Origin: Adiantum capillus-veneris
Lineage: Eukaryota > Streptophyta > Polypodiopsida > Polypodiales > Pteridaceae
Direction of reading: 5' to 3'
NCBI GenBank assembly: GCA_014529385.2
Contig: CM043952.1
Span: forward strand, 54,704,119-54,768,118
DNA length: 64,000 nt
Of the stretch, positions 34,132 through 45,136 are shown piece by piece. The notes under the pieces were generated by a model. It did not search any database and had not been told where the DNA came from. It saw only the letters and a list, made by a program, of their open reading frames with translations. The translations under genes and the position numbers were made by a program. Position 1 is the first letter of the stretch, and every line of letters starts with the position of its first letter.

Positions 34132-34870
34132 TAGTTCCATTATCGTCCTGAGAGGTCAAATATGACCTATGGGACCAAATGAACATGTCACGTGATGTGA
34201 GTGGAGTTCATAAGTGACTCTCGATGCTCAAAAATGGATGAAATGAGCGTCGCAATAGAGAGTCCACATCGTGGTTGGGAGAGGAAGGTATGTAGGGAGA
34301 GATCATGGCTGAATATATGGGGAAAAGAGGACCTAATGTGTTCAAAAGCTGAGTACTCAAGTAGTGTGTGGTACTCACTCTCTCGCACTTGACGAGGGCA
34401 TAAGGTGCAAAGTCGATGACACTCCTCGCCAGTGCCCCAACGTCCGGTCTCGTAGCGTAGAGAATGGGAGCTAAAACGAATGGAGGCAATGGTGCGGATC
34501 GCACTCAACGGGATGGGCTCAAGGATGTAGGAATGGGTTCGGTTACCTCGTTCCGAGAAGAAGAGAGATTTGTAGTTTGGGGCAACGTGTGTGGTGTAAT
34601 GGCTGAAGTGAGAACCTCTGGATTTCTCCCAAGCCGTGATACATTGGCGTTGTAAGAAGGCCTCATTAACTTGGGAGTCGATCGACGCATCCTTGACCAA
34701 GTGACATGCATCCCATCTTTCAAACCATTTCTTGATATCAAGCATCCACCCCGAACTTAGTATTTTGCTCTTGCATGTCTTTTGAACCATTTGACTTGCT
34801 TTATATGCGATTCTAGGAAGTCGATGCAAAGGGCTACGTTGTGTCTTACGCATGTACTCCACAACCCTTT

Positions 34871-34925
<55 letters not shown>

Positions 34926-35133
34926 ATTGTGGTGGCACGACGACGGCGAGGCGGTGTCTCCCTCTTCTTTGCGGTGATGAATCCTCCACGATAGCAAGCG
35001 TAGAGTAGTGAGTGACACACCATCGTCATCTTTGAGCTTACTAGTTTAGGCTTGTTGTGTGCTTGGAGCCATTTGTGGCTCGCACACAGTGTATTGGCAA
35101 GTTCCTTGCATTGACACGTGCGACAAACGCACA
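33768..35133 (+). repeat. Gypsy 5' LTR, interrupted by a LINE fragment
   Basis: It starts TGTTAACCCTCACGCAC and ends ACGCACA. The LTR proper corresponds to the 584-bp 3' LTR. The extra length is a 5'-truncated LINE at about 34131-34872 that landed inside the GA microsatellite of the LTR. A TATA-like AATATAAAAG lies near 33961. Confidence 0.9.
34131..34872 (-). mobile_element. 5'-truncated LINE fragment inside a GA microsatellite of the LTR
   Basis: The minus-strand frame matches the C-terminal quarter of ORF2 of the full-length LINE at 49862-54352. Shared motifs are KWFERWDACHL, QVNEAFLQRQCITAWEK, SHFSHYTTHVAPNYK, and the C-terminal zinc knuckle CTLC with H-x4-E. The 3' end carries a short (ATCT)n tail. 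Both sides are pure GA/CT repeat (34076-34127 and 34873-34924), whereas the sister LTR at 43098-43142 shows the unoccupied GA array. The fragment keeps a C-terminal stretch that the full-length copy has lost by a deletion. Confidence 0.9.
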
Positions 35134-35139
35134 TATTTT

Positions 35140-35157
35140 TGGCGCCGCTGCCGGAGA
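35140..35157 (+). promoter_or_regulatory. Gypsy primer-binding site
   Basis: TGGCGCCGCTGCCGGAGA lies a few bases after the LTR. It closely matches the TGGCGCCGTTGCCGGGGA type of site common in plant Gypsy (Tat/Athila-like) elements. Confidence 0.85.
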
Positions 35158-35862
35158 ATGCCATACACTAAGCTTGAATGACACTCTGTGCTACTTTTAT
35201 GGTGCAATTTCAATTGTAGGAAGGGTAGGGAAGGAAGGTGTGTGTGTTGAGAAGAAGGATTTTGTGTTGTTGCTTTATATTTCTTTGTTAATGAAGTTTT
35301 GAAAGATTATTGTGTTTTCTTTGTGATAAGGTCTTAGTATTAAAGTTGTTAGTTCTGTGTAATGCAAAGTATAGTAAGTAGGAAGTAGATCTGTGAGAGC
35401 TAATGGAGTGTGTTAGTGAGTAACAATAGGTGTATTAGTTGTAAGTAGGTAGGTAGAGTGTGTGTGCTCGCGCGCAGTTCGCGGTGACCTTATCCCAAAA
35501 AAATTAAAAATGAATAAATAAATAAATATATTTTAAATTTTAAAGGTAGGACCGGGATCAGAAATATCTCCCAAACCCAAGCCCAAGCTCACGCTCAGGC
35601 TCATGCTTCACTCGCCCTTTAAAATTATGTATTTTACCTTCACACGTAGCTAATTATCGACTATTTTGAGGACCAACGGAGCTTCAGGTGACCGAACGTT
35701 GTGCTTTAAAGCGCATCACGACCCTCTGAGTGATACGCTCGTTTTGAGCTATCACACACTTTAATAAAAAAATTGATCATTAAAAAACATTAAAAACATA
35801 ATAAAAGGAGTGAAAACGGACGCCTAAAAAAGTAAGCAGTTAACCTTCGAAGTTATTCGCCG
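35158..35862 (+). other. Gypsy untranslated leader
   Basis: About 700 bp between the primer-binding site and the first gag ATG. It is AT-rich in the middle and holds short frames without motifs, as expected for a leader with packaging signals that cannot be located by eye. Confidence 0.6.
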
Positions 35863-38800
35863 ATGCTTGTAGGGTGCCAAAGGAACATGCATCTGCGCTC
35901 TGGTCGTGTGCTAGAGACGGAGAAACTAGAGAGAATTTCAACTTACGCGAGTTCTCAATATCCACCTACCTTAGGTTCCGGGCCCTCGGGAGGGACCCAA
36001 GGTAGTACAAACCAAGACCCAAACATAGCGGCTAGTGACTCTTCCTCTGACTATGACATCATGGAGGGTTTTCCAATGCCTAATCCCAATAGCTCAAGCC
36101 AAGAAATGCATACCACGGGTCCGCGGTCCGGGCCAAGCGTGCTTAGCCGCTTGAAGGAAACCTTTAGTAGAGCTACTCGCTCCGAACATGGAGCTAATGA
36201 TGTAAATGAGGGGGTGGGGAAGTAAATTCTCCATTCATGACCAACGTAGACCCTATGCCCTTAGAGAATGTACACGTGAATACTTCATTCATTGCACCTC
36301 CCAACTCTTCAGAGCTATTTCCCTGCGAGGTCATATTACCCGATGGTAGAAGCCTTGCCAAAGTGCAAGAGGTTGAGCGATATATCATTGCAGATAGGGA
36401 AAAGGAAGTCGAGAGCTTCTGCAAGGCGGAGCAACGAAGAGAGTTAAAAGCAAAAGCCTCTATGTCAATATCCTTGCTAAGAGAGCAATTGAGTGCTCCT
36501 GACTTAGCAACCGCTAAGGGCCAACCCCTAGAAATGAACATTGCATCTAGCTCAAAGGACACCCCTAGCACCTCAATCGTTATTAAATGAGAACTGGGAG
36601 TACGACATACAAACGGAAATTCTAACCGACCTATACACAGGTCACACCTATCACGTGGGTTGGTTAGATGTCCTACAATCCACAATGGATGCTACTAGTG
36701 TGGAGGATCAACAACAAAGAGTTTGTGAGGTCATCCATAGGGTCATTGAGTTAGAGAGACAGAACAAGGGGATCAACATGCCTTCAATAGGTCTCATGAG
36801 ATTCTTGGATACAAGAAAGGCTAAACAACCGACCTTATCGCAAATGGAGACTCCCTCGGTAAGTTCGATGGATCCCCCATATGTTGTTTCGCTAGGGGTC
36901 TCGGTGCAATCTGAGCCCACAAGTGATAGCTTTACCTTTCCAAGTCTAGCTCATCTTTCCCTTGATGACACCACGGATACCATGCCTACCCCAATGATGG
37001 GCATGCCGAGAAACACGCCATGGACCTTATTTGTTAGTAAAACACCACTACATGGTAGCTCAATGCTTGCAATAGTACCTACAAGTGTGTACCAATTGTA
37101 TACACCCATGGGTCCTCGTACTCATGTAGTTCCTACCCCTCCCATTGTTTCAACAACCTAACTACAACACCAAGCTGTTATTTCCATGGGACTATACCGG
37201 CTAGCATTAGCATGTCACATCCGACGTCTGCTATGCCTAGGGCCAGACATATGAACTTTGGACCGCCACATGGCACAACACCGTACCAAACGTGGAACCC
37301 AAGGGCTTCCTATACGCCAAGCCCAATACCAATACCTACTCCACATGTAGTCTCTGGAGCACCTTCACCCACGGTGCCTGCTCACGTAGGTGACTTAGCA
37401 GCATGTGCTCAAGCTATTGGTCGATCTATTGCTGAGAATATGCGTAACATGCCTGGTAGAGATCCTAGAAGTAAGGCAGTACAAATAGCCAAGCTCACAC
37501 AAAAATTTAGTGGAGACAGGGATGTGAGAAAGCATATCGAAGTGTTTGAACAAATAGGCGATTCTCTAGGAGAACACAATGACCTGCATAAGAGTAATGC
37601 TTTAAGCATAACCTTAAGTGGGAAGGCAGGGGATTGGTATAGAACCCTAAGGGTGGAAGAAAAAATGATTTACCCTACTCTTAGAAGACCGTTCTTGAAA
37701 GAATACATACGAGAGGGAGTGCTTTGGGGAGTAGCCTCTCAACTCCAGAAAGCCCAACGAGAGGAAGGAGAGTCGGTGAGAGACTTTATTAGTCGCTTGA
37801 AGCATTAGAATTCTCGTTGTAATCCAAATGAGCGCTTCAATAATAATCAATTGCTTGATAGATTCATTAGGGGATTATGACATGAGGATATCTACAATGG
37901 CCTAGTCACTAGAGGTATCACCACTTGGGAAGCAGTCACCACCAATGCGATCCAATTGGAGGATAATTTAATGATTCAAGGAGAAAGAGTGTCTGTTGAG
38001 CCTAAATCTATTAGCTCGCAAGCATCAAGGCATCAACCAATGACCCTAAAGCCTATTGCTAAGGAGCCAAAGATATCTGAGATGAATTTAGCAGATCTCA
38101 CCAAGGCTATTCAAGAGAGTCTTAGAGACAATCGTGCTACGCAAAACAATCATATGTATCCAAGAAGGGAGCAACAATGGTGCTCAATATGCTATGGACC
38201 GCATAGCACCAGTGAATGCCCTACTTTTAGAGTAAAATTCAATGGGAACTGCAATGCCTGTGGGAGGTATGGTCATCAATCTAAGGATTACATAGTATTT
38301 AAGCGCGCGATGGCCAATAAACCAACCTTAGCATGGACAGACAAACCTCGAGTGCCTGCATTGATGCCGACCCCACCTCTTGAACAAACAGCACAACACA
38401 TGGTCCCTAGGGCCCAAAATGTTGTTCAAACAACACCCTTACCACCTCCAGTGCTAGGACCGCAACCACCACATCCGAAAATCACTTCTGTGAATCAAGT
38501 GGGTTGTGAGTCATCTATTGCTTGCTTGGAAGGCTGTGAGGAAGATATGGAGCCTAATATTGCCTATGGGATGGATGTGCTTGAAGAAAGTCCACAATAC
38601 TACATGGAGCACTATTGGGGACAAGTCAAACTTGTCTATCAAGTAGCTACTCTTCCTGCAAGAGGCCAAAATATCAATTACACTGCTAAGAGACCACCTC
38701 TTCAATGCTATGAGTGTGGAGGTCCACATCGTGTAGTCGAGTGTCCTATTAGGCTACAAAAGAACGCCACACTAATGCAAACCAATCAAGAGAGCACATC

Positions 38801-39128
38801 TACAATGCCAATACTCATGTGTAATCGATGTGGCATAGATCATTTGATTGCCCAATGTCCAAATAATCCAAATGCACTGAAGATCATGCCATTAAACTTG
38901 ATTGAGGTTACCGAGGAGCCATCACAAAGTACACCTGTGGTACCGGTAAACGTACTCACACGATCGATGCTCCAGAAACAAAATTATATTCTTGAGGAAA
39001 GAGACACAACATCAATTGCCCAATTTCAAAAAAAGAAGAAAACACGAAGGAAGAGATCGCAAAAAGCAGCGAAGTCAGCCCCATTTCAAAGACTAACATT
39101 GGGACTGGTGACGACCCCATATATATGA
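35863..39128 (+). pseudogene. Gypsy gag with capsid region and four CCHC knuckles
   Basis: The N-terminus near 35890 reads MHLRSGRVLE, a form common in plant Gypsy gags. The reading continues with frame shifts near 36220 and 36590 through Pro/Ser-rich sequence. From 37212 one frame holds the retrotransposon gag domain (SGKAGDWYRTLR, then EGESVRDFISRL) and continues past a TAG at 37806 and a TGA at 37878. It ends with four zinc knuckles: CSICYGPHSTSEC, CNACGRYGHQSKD (last Cys lost), CYECGGPHRVVEC and CNRCGIDHLIAQC. Both stops fit C-to-T changes of Gln and Arg codons. Four knuckles are more than the one or two usual in plant Gypsy gags. Confidence 0.85.
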
Positions 39129-40188
39129 ACGACGCTGAAGAGCATTCTGATTCAGGTGAAACCATGGATACCAAAACGACCACTAAGATAGAAACCAACA
39201 AGGAAGATATTCATGAGCCACAATGGCCAGGATCCAAGAAGAAGATAGGAACTTATCCAAACCCTACAAAGGAGATTGAGCGAGTCAAGCAATTAAGGAG
39301 TTTGGTAGAAGATACCCAATGGGATCTAGAACCATCACCTAGGAAGATTTAGATTACAGACACATTTTTCCCTACGCAACAACAAGCTCACCAAGTCCAT
39401 AGACCCTTAGCCATACCTAGTGTCATCTAAGAAGAAAGTGACTTAAAGTCATGGGAAAGTGGGCGTACTCACTTCTTGATGGAAAGAATGTTTACAAAGG
39501 GACTATCTGATCCTATTGAAGAAATGGAGATCCCATCTTCCCCACGTCAAGGAATTGAAGTCCAAAAGGTGCCGTTAAACATTGCCAAGTTGATGGATTT
39601 TATGTCTTCAGAAGTTAGAACCAGCATCATGTCCAAACTATATAAAGACCCTGAGCTAGTCTCAGCTCTTCGAGCCTTCCTCAATGGAGAACTGAAGTTT
39701 TGGTTACCACAATTTGCACAAATGGATGGAGCTGGGGAGATTCCAATAGAGGAGGAGCACTTAGATCCACAACCCAACCTAGATGAGAACCTTGTTATAG
39801 AAATACCTGTTAACAAGTTGGGACAATACTTTGAGAGTGATGAATTCAATGCGACCATACCAATTAGTACTAAGGGATTAACTGTGAAGGGAATCCTTGA
39901 TGGTCATGCTGGGGTAGCATTGTGACTAAAAATTGATGGGAAACTATGGGAAGACCTCACCTTGCACCAACAACCATTGTAGTGAAGATGGCCAATGGGT
40001 CTATTGTTAAATCTATTGGGATGCTAGAAGATCTCAAGATCAAGGTCTTTAGACATAAAATAAGGATTACCTTCATTGTTATGGATTTCTCTAAACACAC
40101 TATGGCATCGGAGATGATCTTAGGACGTCCTTTCATGAGGGAAGCAAAAATGGTGCATGATTGGTTTAAAAACCATGTCTACTTGTAG
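39125..40188 (+). pseudogene. Gypsy protease-like region
   Basis: A frame from 39125 continues past stops at 39350 and 39428 to 39925. It ends with VKGILDGHAGVAL, which corresponds to the aspartic protease active site, usually written D-S/T-G or DGGAG in plant Gypsy elements. Here the second position is Gly-His. After a frameshift, 39946-40188 gives the protease C-terminal half with VFRHKIRITFIVMDF and the ILGRPFM motif. The order and motifs support a retropepsin fold, but the broken active site and frames make this copy inactive. Confidence 0.75.
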
Positions 40189-40209
40189 TTCCAAGATTCT
40201 GTCATTCGA

Positions 40210-41022
40210 GTGGATCTTGTGACTGATCGAGCACATCCTCTAGGAAACAGGTTTATAATTGATCATAGATCTGACACCACAGTTCACTCGGTCCCATTGC
40301 AGTATTGTTACACATGTAAAGCGGACACTGATGTTGGGGAAGATTCTCCTTATATGGATGTACTACCTGGGATGACTGAGTCTAACAATGTGGATTGGGT
40401 CCACCTAGCAACAACCATAGATACTTGGGGAAATATGGGGATGACCTGGGTAACACCTGAGGGGGATGAAATGCCCGTACCCTTAAATATGCTACAAGCA
40501 ATGCATATAGCTTCTGACAAGAATCATCCTAATATAACGAAGAAAACATACAAGTGGGTCCCTAAATCTTCTTTAGCTACCATAGCTAGTGCTAAAAAAT
40601 AGAAGCCTTGTAAGAAACGTCCCACTCGCTCCAAGAAATGTAAGAAAACGTGGCGTTGGGTTCCTAAATGACTATTGGAAGCCCAAGGCTACTATCAAGG
40701 AAATGATCAAATCTGGGTACCAAAACGTAGATTGTGTTCTTACATGTCACCTGATCCATGTGAGCCCATTTCAGTAGCTCCAAAACGAATCAACGCTTGC
40801 GGAAAGAAAAAAATCACAGAATGCTACACACCTGCTCCAGAGCTAGTTTGGGTACCGAAGAAAGAACGATTTGTTCCACCTAGCTCAAGAAGGGGGGAGT
40901 CCCATGAAGCTTCTAGCTCCTCATGTAATGCATTCATAGAGGTAAAAACTTCTCCACAGCCTCCGCCTACAATAGTGGACCTCCATAAAGTTACAAAGGA
41001 ATCCACACCTCCCAGTGTTTAA
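40210..41022 (+). pseudogene. W-V-P-K repeat module downstream of the protease
   Basis: Past the protease the reading has four spaced W-V-P-K peptides, in contexts TYKWVPKSSL (40545), WRWVPK (40656), NDQIWVPKRRL (40708) and ELVWVPKKERF (40844). They lie within a Lys/Ser/Pro-rich, probably disordered protein that ends with a Ser-rich stretch. Stops at 40600 and 40669 and a frame change break it. The same module with WVPKASL, RWVPK and IWIPK occurs on the minus strand at about 47250-47760 and 61560-61990. It occupies the place where reverse transcriptase would be. Function is unknown. Confidence 0.7.
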
Positions 41023-42773
41023 GAATCACCTAATGAACCACTTCAAGTTCGATCCTGGGAGAGTACCTTACCACCCTTGCAACTCGATGAGGCACCTAAG
41101 GTAATAGAAAACTAGTGGCAAAAATTCTCACCTATTACCAACTGGAACAATTGATTTCAAAGGGTGACGAGCACATTTCAAACGGTATGATCTACCCAAG
41201 GAAGCGGGGAGTGTTTGCTAACAGTCATCATTCACTCACTCTCCTCTCAACCTTCCTCCCTGACCTCTCAATCTCCCAATCTTAGGGAATATATATATAA
41301 AGCCTTATATTCACAAAAAAAATAAAAATAAAGAGCAAGAGCAATTAGCAAATGAGTATGCACAATAAAAGTCAAAACTTTGACCAGACCTACACATTCA
41401 CATCCGGTACACTGAAATAGAAACCTATGTCATAAAACACCTTTGATCTTCGTCACTTGAGTGATGGAGGGTAGGTAGGATTAGTACGATAGGAGTGTTT
41501 CTGTTTTAGAGTTTAGTGATCATCAAAGTTCTTTTTTCCTACTGATGTGCCTCCTAGAGGTACTCTTTGTGTTTCCTCGTGTGTACAAGAACGTGTTGCT
41601 GTGGTTAGGATTTGGACCTTCATGGAATCTTTCTCTCATCCACTTTCCATTAGCATGGCTCCTTATCTTTTTTGCATCTATGTTTGTCTGCTTTAATTGT
41701 GATTGGTAGCATAATATTCAGCGCAGTTGCTTAGTATCAAACATTAAATTCAATGTAATTTTTTATCATAATCACTTGTCTAGGTTTAAAAATCAAGCAG
41801 TCCGACTAAGCTAGTTTGACCAAGCTAGGTGTTAGAGATCTTCTCTTAATACCATGGGGAATGCCTTCCTAATAATTAATGGTTACTTAGGTTCTTAATC
41901 CGATTTAGGCAGCATTGTGTGAAATGTACTAGGGCTTTCTAGTGGGCTTAGTCCCTATTGACCTTTAGCTTAAGTATTATAAAGGGAGTTTACTAGTGTG
42001 ATGAGTCTGGGGGAGGGTAATAGTGTTATATGACCCCCCAAAGTTACAAAATTAAAATGTTGAAAACGAGAAAAAAAAATAATCAAAGTGCTACAATGTA
42101 AAATATTAAGTTGGAAGAGAAACTTCAGCTTGATTTGGTACTCCACTCACATGTATCGCCTATGGTAATAGAGCCCTAGAGGTTCCCAGTGTGGGCGCTT
42201 TTCCTTGAAAAGCAAAAAACCCAAGGCATACAAAATAAGCACACACATCAAAATTGAATCACTCTGAAAAGACTTTGGGGGGGTCAGAGAAAAGGAGGCG
42301 ATGATTTCATGAGCAATTTCTTTTATCGTAGCTTAACTACAAGGTCTTCTAGGTATAGCCTATAGTTAGCCCTCGAACATGAAATATTTGGCTCTCGCGA
42401 TTAAACAACTTAATTGACCAGAGAAAATTGAGAAGCTTGCCCATGGTATTAATAGTCGATCTTTAGTGCCTTTCGACCGTTAAATTAGCGACCCCATACT
42501 TGTTTAATTTTTTACCTTTACAACTGTTTATGCGTTTGATTATATTGCAATTTAATGTTTATTGCTGATAAATGGTTTAAAATTCTGTTATCAATCAAAT
42601 TGTCTGCCTACAACTGCATATGCGTTTTAATTGTTTATGAGAATGCAATTACTATGCCAATGTTGTTTGATTTTGCAGTGACTAAAAAAGGCTAAGGACA
42701 TTCATCTCAGATGCTCTTCCACCTCGATGAACGAGCTTCAACTCAATAGCTTCCGAGGAAGGAATCTACATTA
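41023..42773 (+). other. Gypsy 3' non-coding region with conserved blocks
   Basis: No frame or polymerase motif is present, yet two blocks match the second element in reverse complement: 41205-41310 with 46880-47005, and 42100-42245 with about 45600-45780. The first holds TATATATATAAA at 41290. The second holds a perfect hairpin, GCTTTTC-CTT-GAAAAGC, at 42197-42213. Confidence 0.75.
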
Positions 42774-42784
42774 GGAAGGGGGGC
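42774..42784 (+). promoter_or_regulatory. Gypsy polypurine tract
   Basis: AGGAAGGGGGG lies directly before the 3' LTR, separated by CA. The second element has the same tract (AGGAAGGGGGA in its own orientation, near 45138-45148). Confidence 0.85.
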
Positions 42785-42785
42785 A

Positions 42786-43095
42786 TGTTAACCCTCACGC
42801 ACATTCCTATCACCTACAACGGACGTCGTATTATTTATTTGGTAGAGTCAGGTACCGGGCTTGTCGGTCCAATAAGAAAAGGGTAAGAGTGATCGCCGAC
42901 GAGAGGTGCACTCTAACTGGAATATTCAAGGGATTAGTTGGCTAAGCATGGGCGCGCAAGTGTGAATGGGGTAAGCTCATATAAAAGTCAACTAAACCTA
43001 AAATTCACTCATTCTCTCATTTGTGCAATTGAAGAGTGCTCTTGCCCCATCTCCATCTTCTTCTTCTTTATCTCCTTGTGTGTGTCTGTGTGTGC

Positions 43096-43144
<49 letters not shown>

Positions 43145-43369
43145 GCAGCGGTACGATAGCGACGAGGCGGTTGAGCGCGGCGTAGCGATGTCTTCCTCTT
43201 CTTTGCGGCAAGGAATCCTCCGCGACAGCAAGCGTAGAGCGGTGAGTGACACACCATCGCCATCTTTGAGCTTATTAGTTTAAGCTTGTTGTGTGCTTGA
43301 AGCCATTTGTGGCTCGCACATAGTGTATCGACAAGTTCCTTGCATTGACACGTGCGACAGACGCGCACA
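42786..43369 (+). repeat. Gypsy 3' LTR (584 bp) with an intact GA microsatellite
   Basis: It begins TGTTAACCCTCACGCAC and ends ACGCGCACA. ATATAAAAG near 42979 is a likely TATA box. A (GA)n array fills about 43098-43142. In the sister 5' LTR this array has been split by the LINE fragment, so this copy records the empty site. Confidence 0.95.
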
Positions 43370-43374
43370 TTTTC

Positions 43375-44604
43375 TGAAACGACAGCAAACTTGGGTGGGT
43401 ATAGAGAATAACATTGGAGCTGCACAAGTTTTCAAAGTTTTACTTCTCTATGCAAAATAGATGTTAATGAGAGTTCTACATTCTTGTTCGGTTTTGGTGA
43501 AAGATTTCCCACACATCAAAACGGTTCTCTTGCATTTTGCCAAGTCTCACAATGTGTACATGCAGGGTGTTTTTTCATCCCGTTTAGAGTGGTTTGCTAG
43601 TTCATTAGTATCTAAATCCACATGATTTGAAGAGACGACTCTGTTAGGCTGCAAGTTACTTGTACTCCAAGATTTATAGAGACATGCAATGCCATTCATG
43701 ACATGTCTTGAAAAGAAGGGTTTGAAGTGTAGTTTAACTATTTGTTGAGACAAACATGTGTATTTGTTTAGAAGATATTTCAACAATAATCTTTTGTAGC
43801 TTTTAATTGTATGTTTTAACTTCGCTAGGAGTCAAATCAAGTATTACACTTGACGTTTTGTTTTCTCTCATCGTGGGGTGTCAAAAGATAAAAATGAAGC
43901 CAATTTTTGAGTGCCTTGAAAGTGTTCCAGTTGCAGGAAGTGAAGATGAAGCTAGTTTTTTAGTGCCCTAGAAGAGATCTTAGCGGTTCAACTTTTTTTT
44001 GTAAATAAAGATAGTTTATAGTATATACTTGGTTGTTGAAATATAAGTACATATATGTATATATCAGTTTTTCATCAATAGATTGACACAAGGTACTTGA
44101 TAATGATCTAACGTGCAAGGCAATGCACGGAGCTGACAAAAGCTTGTTTATCAATCTTTTGCGGTGTTCCCCGTGCAAGCAAGTTGTGTTTGAACAGTGG
44201 TCTAGCAATGATAATTTCTGAATAATGAATGTACTTGGGTTCAACCGTTTTTATGAAGTGAATTCTTTTTAAAGGTTTGTTTTGTGTTGCACATTGAATT
44301 TTGTTGGGCTAGTTGACTGTGTATGGTAGAAATGATATAAATTAGAAATTGTTGGCTCAGTGAAAGGCGCTAAAAGTTTGGCTGTGTTTTGAGGAGCGGT
44401 GAGGCATGTAGACATTTATAAAGTTGCTAGTTTGAATTTTTTTGAGTTCAATGGCGAATGCCAAATCTTTTGAGAGCTTAAAATTTTAAATGGTATCTCC
44501 AATGCTTTCTCATAGACCCTTAGCTGTAAATGAAAACGGCATGTTAGAATGATAGCAAATGCTTGTAAGTTTGTAAAAATTAAAAGATGCACATTGCACA
44601 TATT
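43375..44604 (+). repeat. right-arm copy of the palindrome family, second half
   Basis: Directly after the target duplication the sequence resumes with AAACGACAGCAAACTTGGG, matching 10527 onward. It stays colinear with 10527-11802 up to GCACATTGCACATATT, where the second LTR element begins at 44605. Confidence 0.9.
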
Positions 44605-44815
44605 TGTCTACTCTTAGGGACTTGCTATATGCCGCGTGTGATTCATAGGACTACAAGCACATAACTTGACAAATGCAAACAAGCTCTACGTATACAAAGC
44701 GATATGTCACTCACCTTCTACAAATCTGTCATCGAGGGACTCCGTGTGTGTGCAAAGAAGAAGAAGCCACCGCGTCATTGCTCATCCTTGTTCGTGCCAC
44801 CGTGCTCATCGATGC

Positions 44816-44889
<74 letters not shown>

Positions 44890-45136
44890 GCCAAAGTGAA
44901 GCAAGAGCAGAGTTTGCACGTTCAGAATAATGAAAAACCCTAGTTTACAGCCTTATCTAGGGCTTGCCATCCTTTTCACATACGGACATCCATATTTCTT
45001 CAGTTAGCGTTAAATGGGTCTGGTGCATCTTTCATTGACGATCACTAGCCTTTTACTGTAAACCTCTTGGACCAACAAGCCCGACCTATGACTAAACATA
45101 TGCACTAAATAATAGTGGTGGCATCATGGGTTAACA
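44605..45136 (-). repeat. 3' LTR (532 bp) of a second, related Gypsy-type element
   Basis: On the minus strand it starts TGTTAACCCATGATGCC and ends AGAGTAGACA. It is followed on its inner side by the purine tract. The first ten bases and the tract match the other Gypsy element, while most of the rest has diverged. A (CT)n(CA)n array lies at 44815-44887, in a comparable position to the GA array of the other LTR. ATATT at 44600-44604 is the expected target duplication; its partner lies outside the window or is lost. Confidence 0.85.

Larger units (their letters stand above)
33763..43374 (+). mobile_element. complete Ty3/Gypsy-type element without reverse transcriptase or integrase
   Basis: TTTTC is repeated at 33763-33767 and 43370-43374, an exact 5-bp target duplication. 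Between them lie two TG...CA LTRs (33768-35133 and 42786-43369), a primer-binding site at 35140, gag with four zinc knuckles, a protease-like region, a W-V-P-K repeat module, about 1.75 kb of non-coding sequence and a purine tract at 42774-42784. I find no YMDD reverse transcriptase, RNase H or integrase anywhere in the 7.65-kb interior. The LTRs differ by roughly 5 percent in the aligned first 290 bases. It is probably a non-autonomous lineage mobilised by a partner with polymerase. Confidence 0.9.

Noticed and set aside
34188-35164. Minus-strand frames of 276 and 135 residues as a new gene in the LTR
   Set aside because: The first is the LINE ORF2 C-terminal region read through a CT repeat; the second is CT-repeat and LTR translation.
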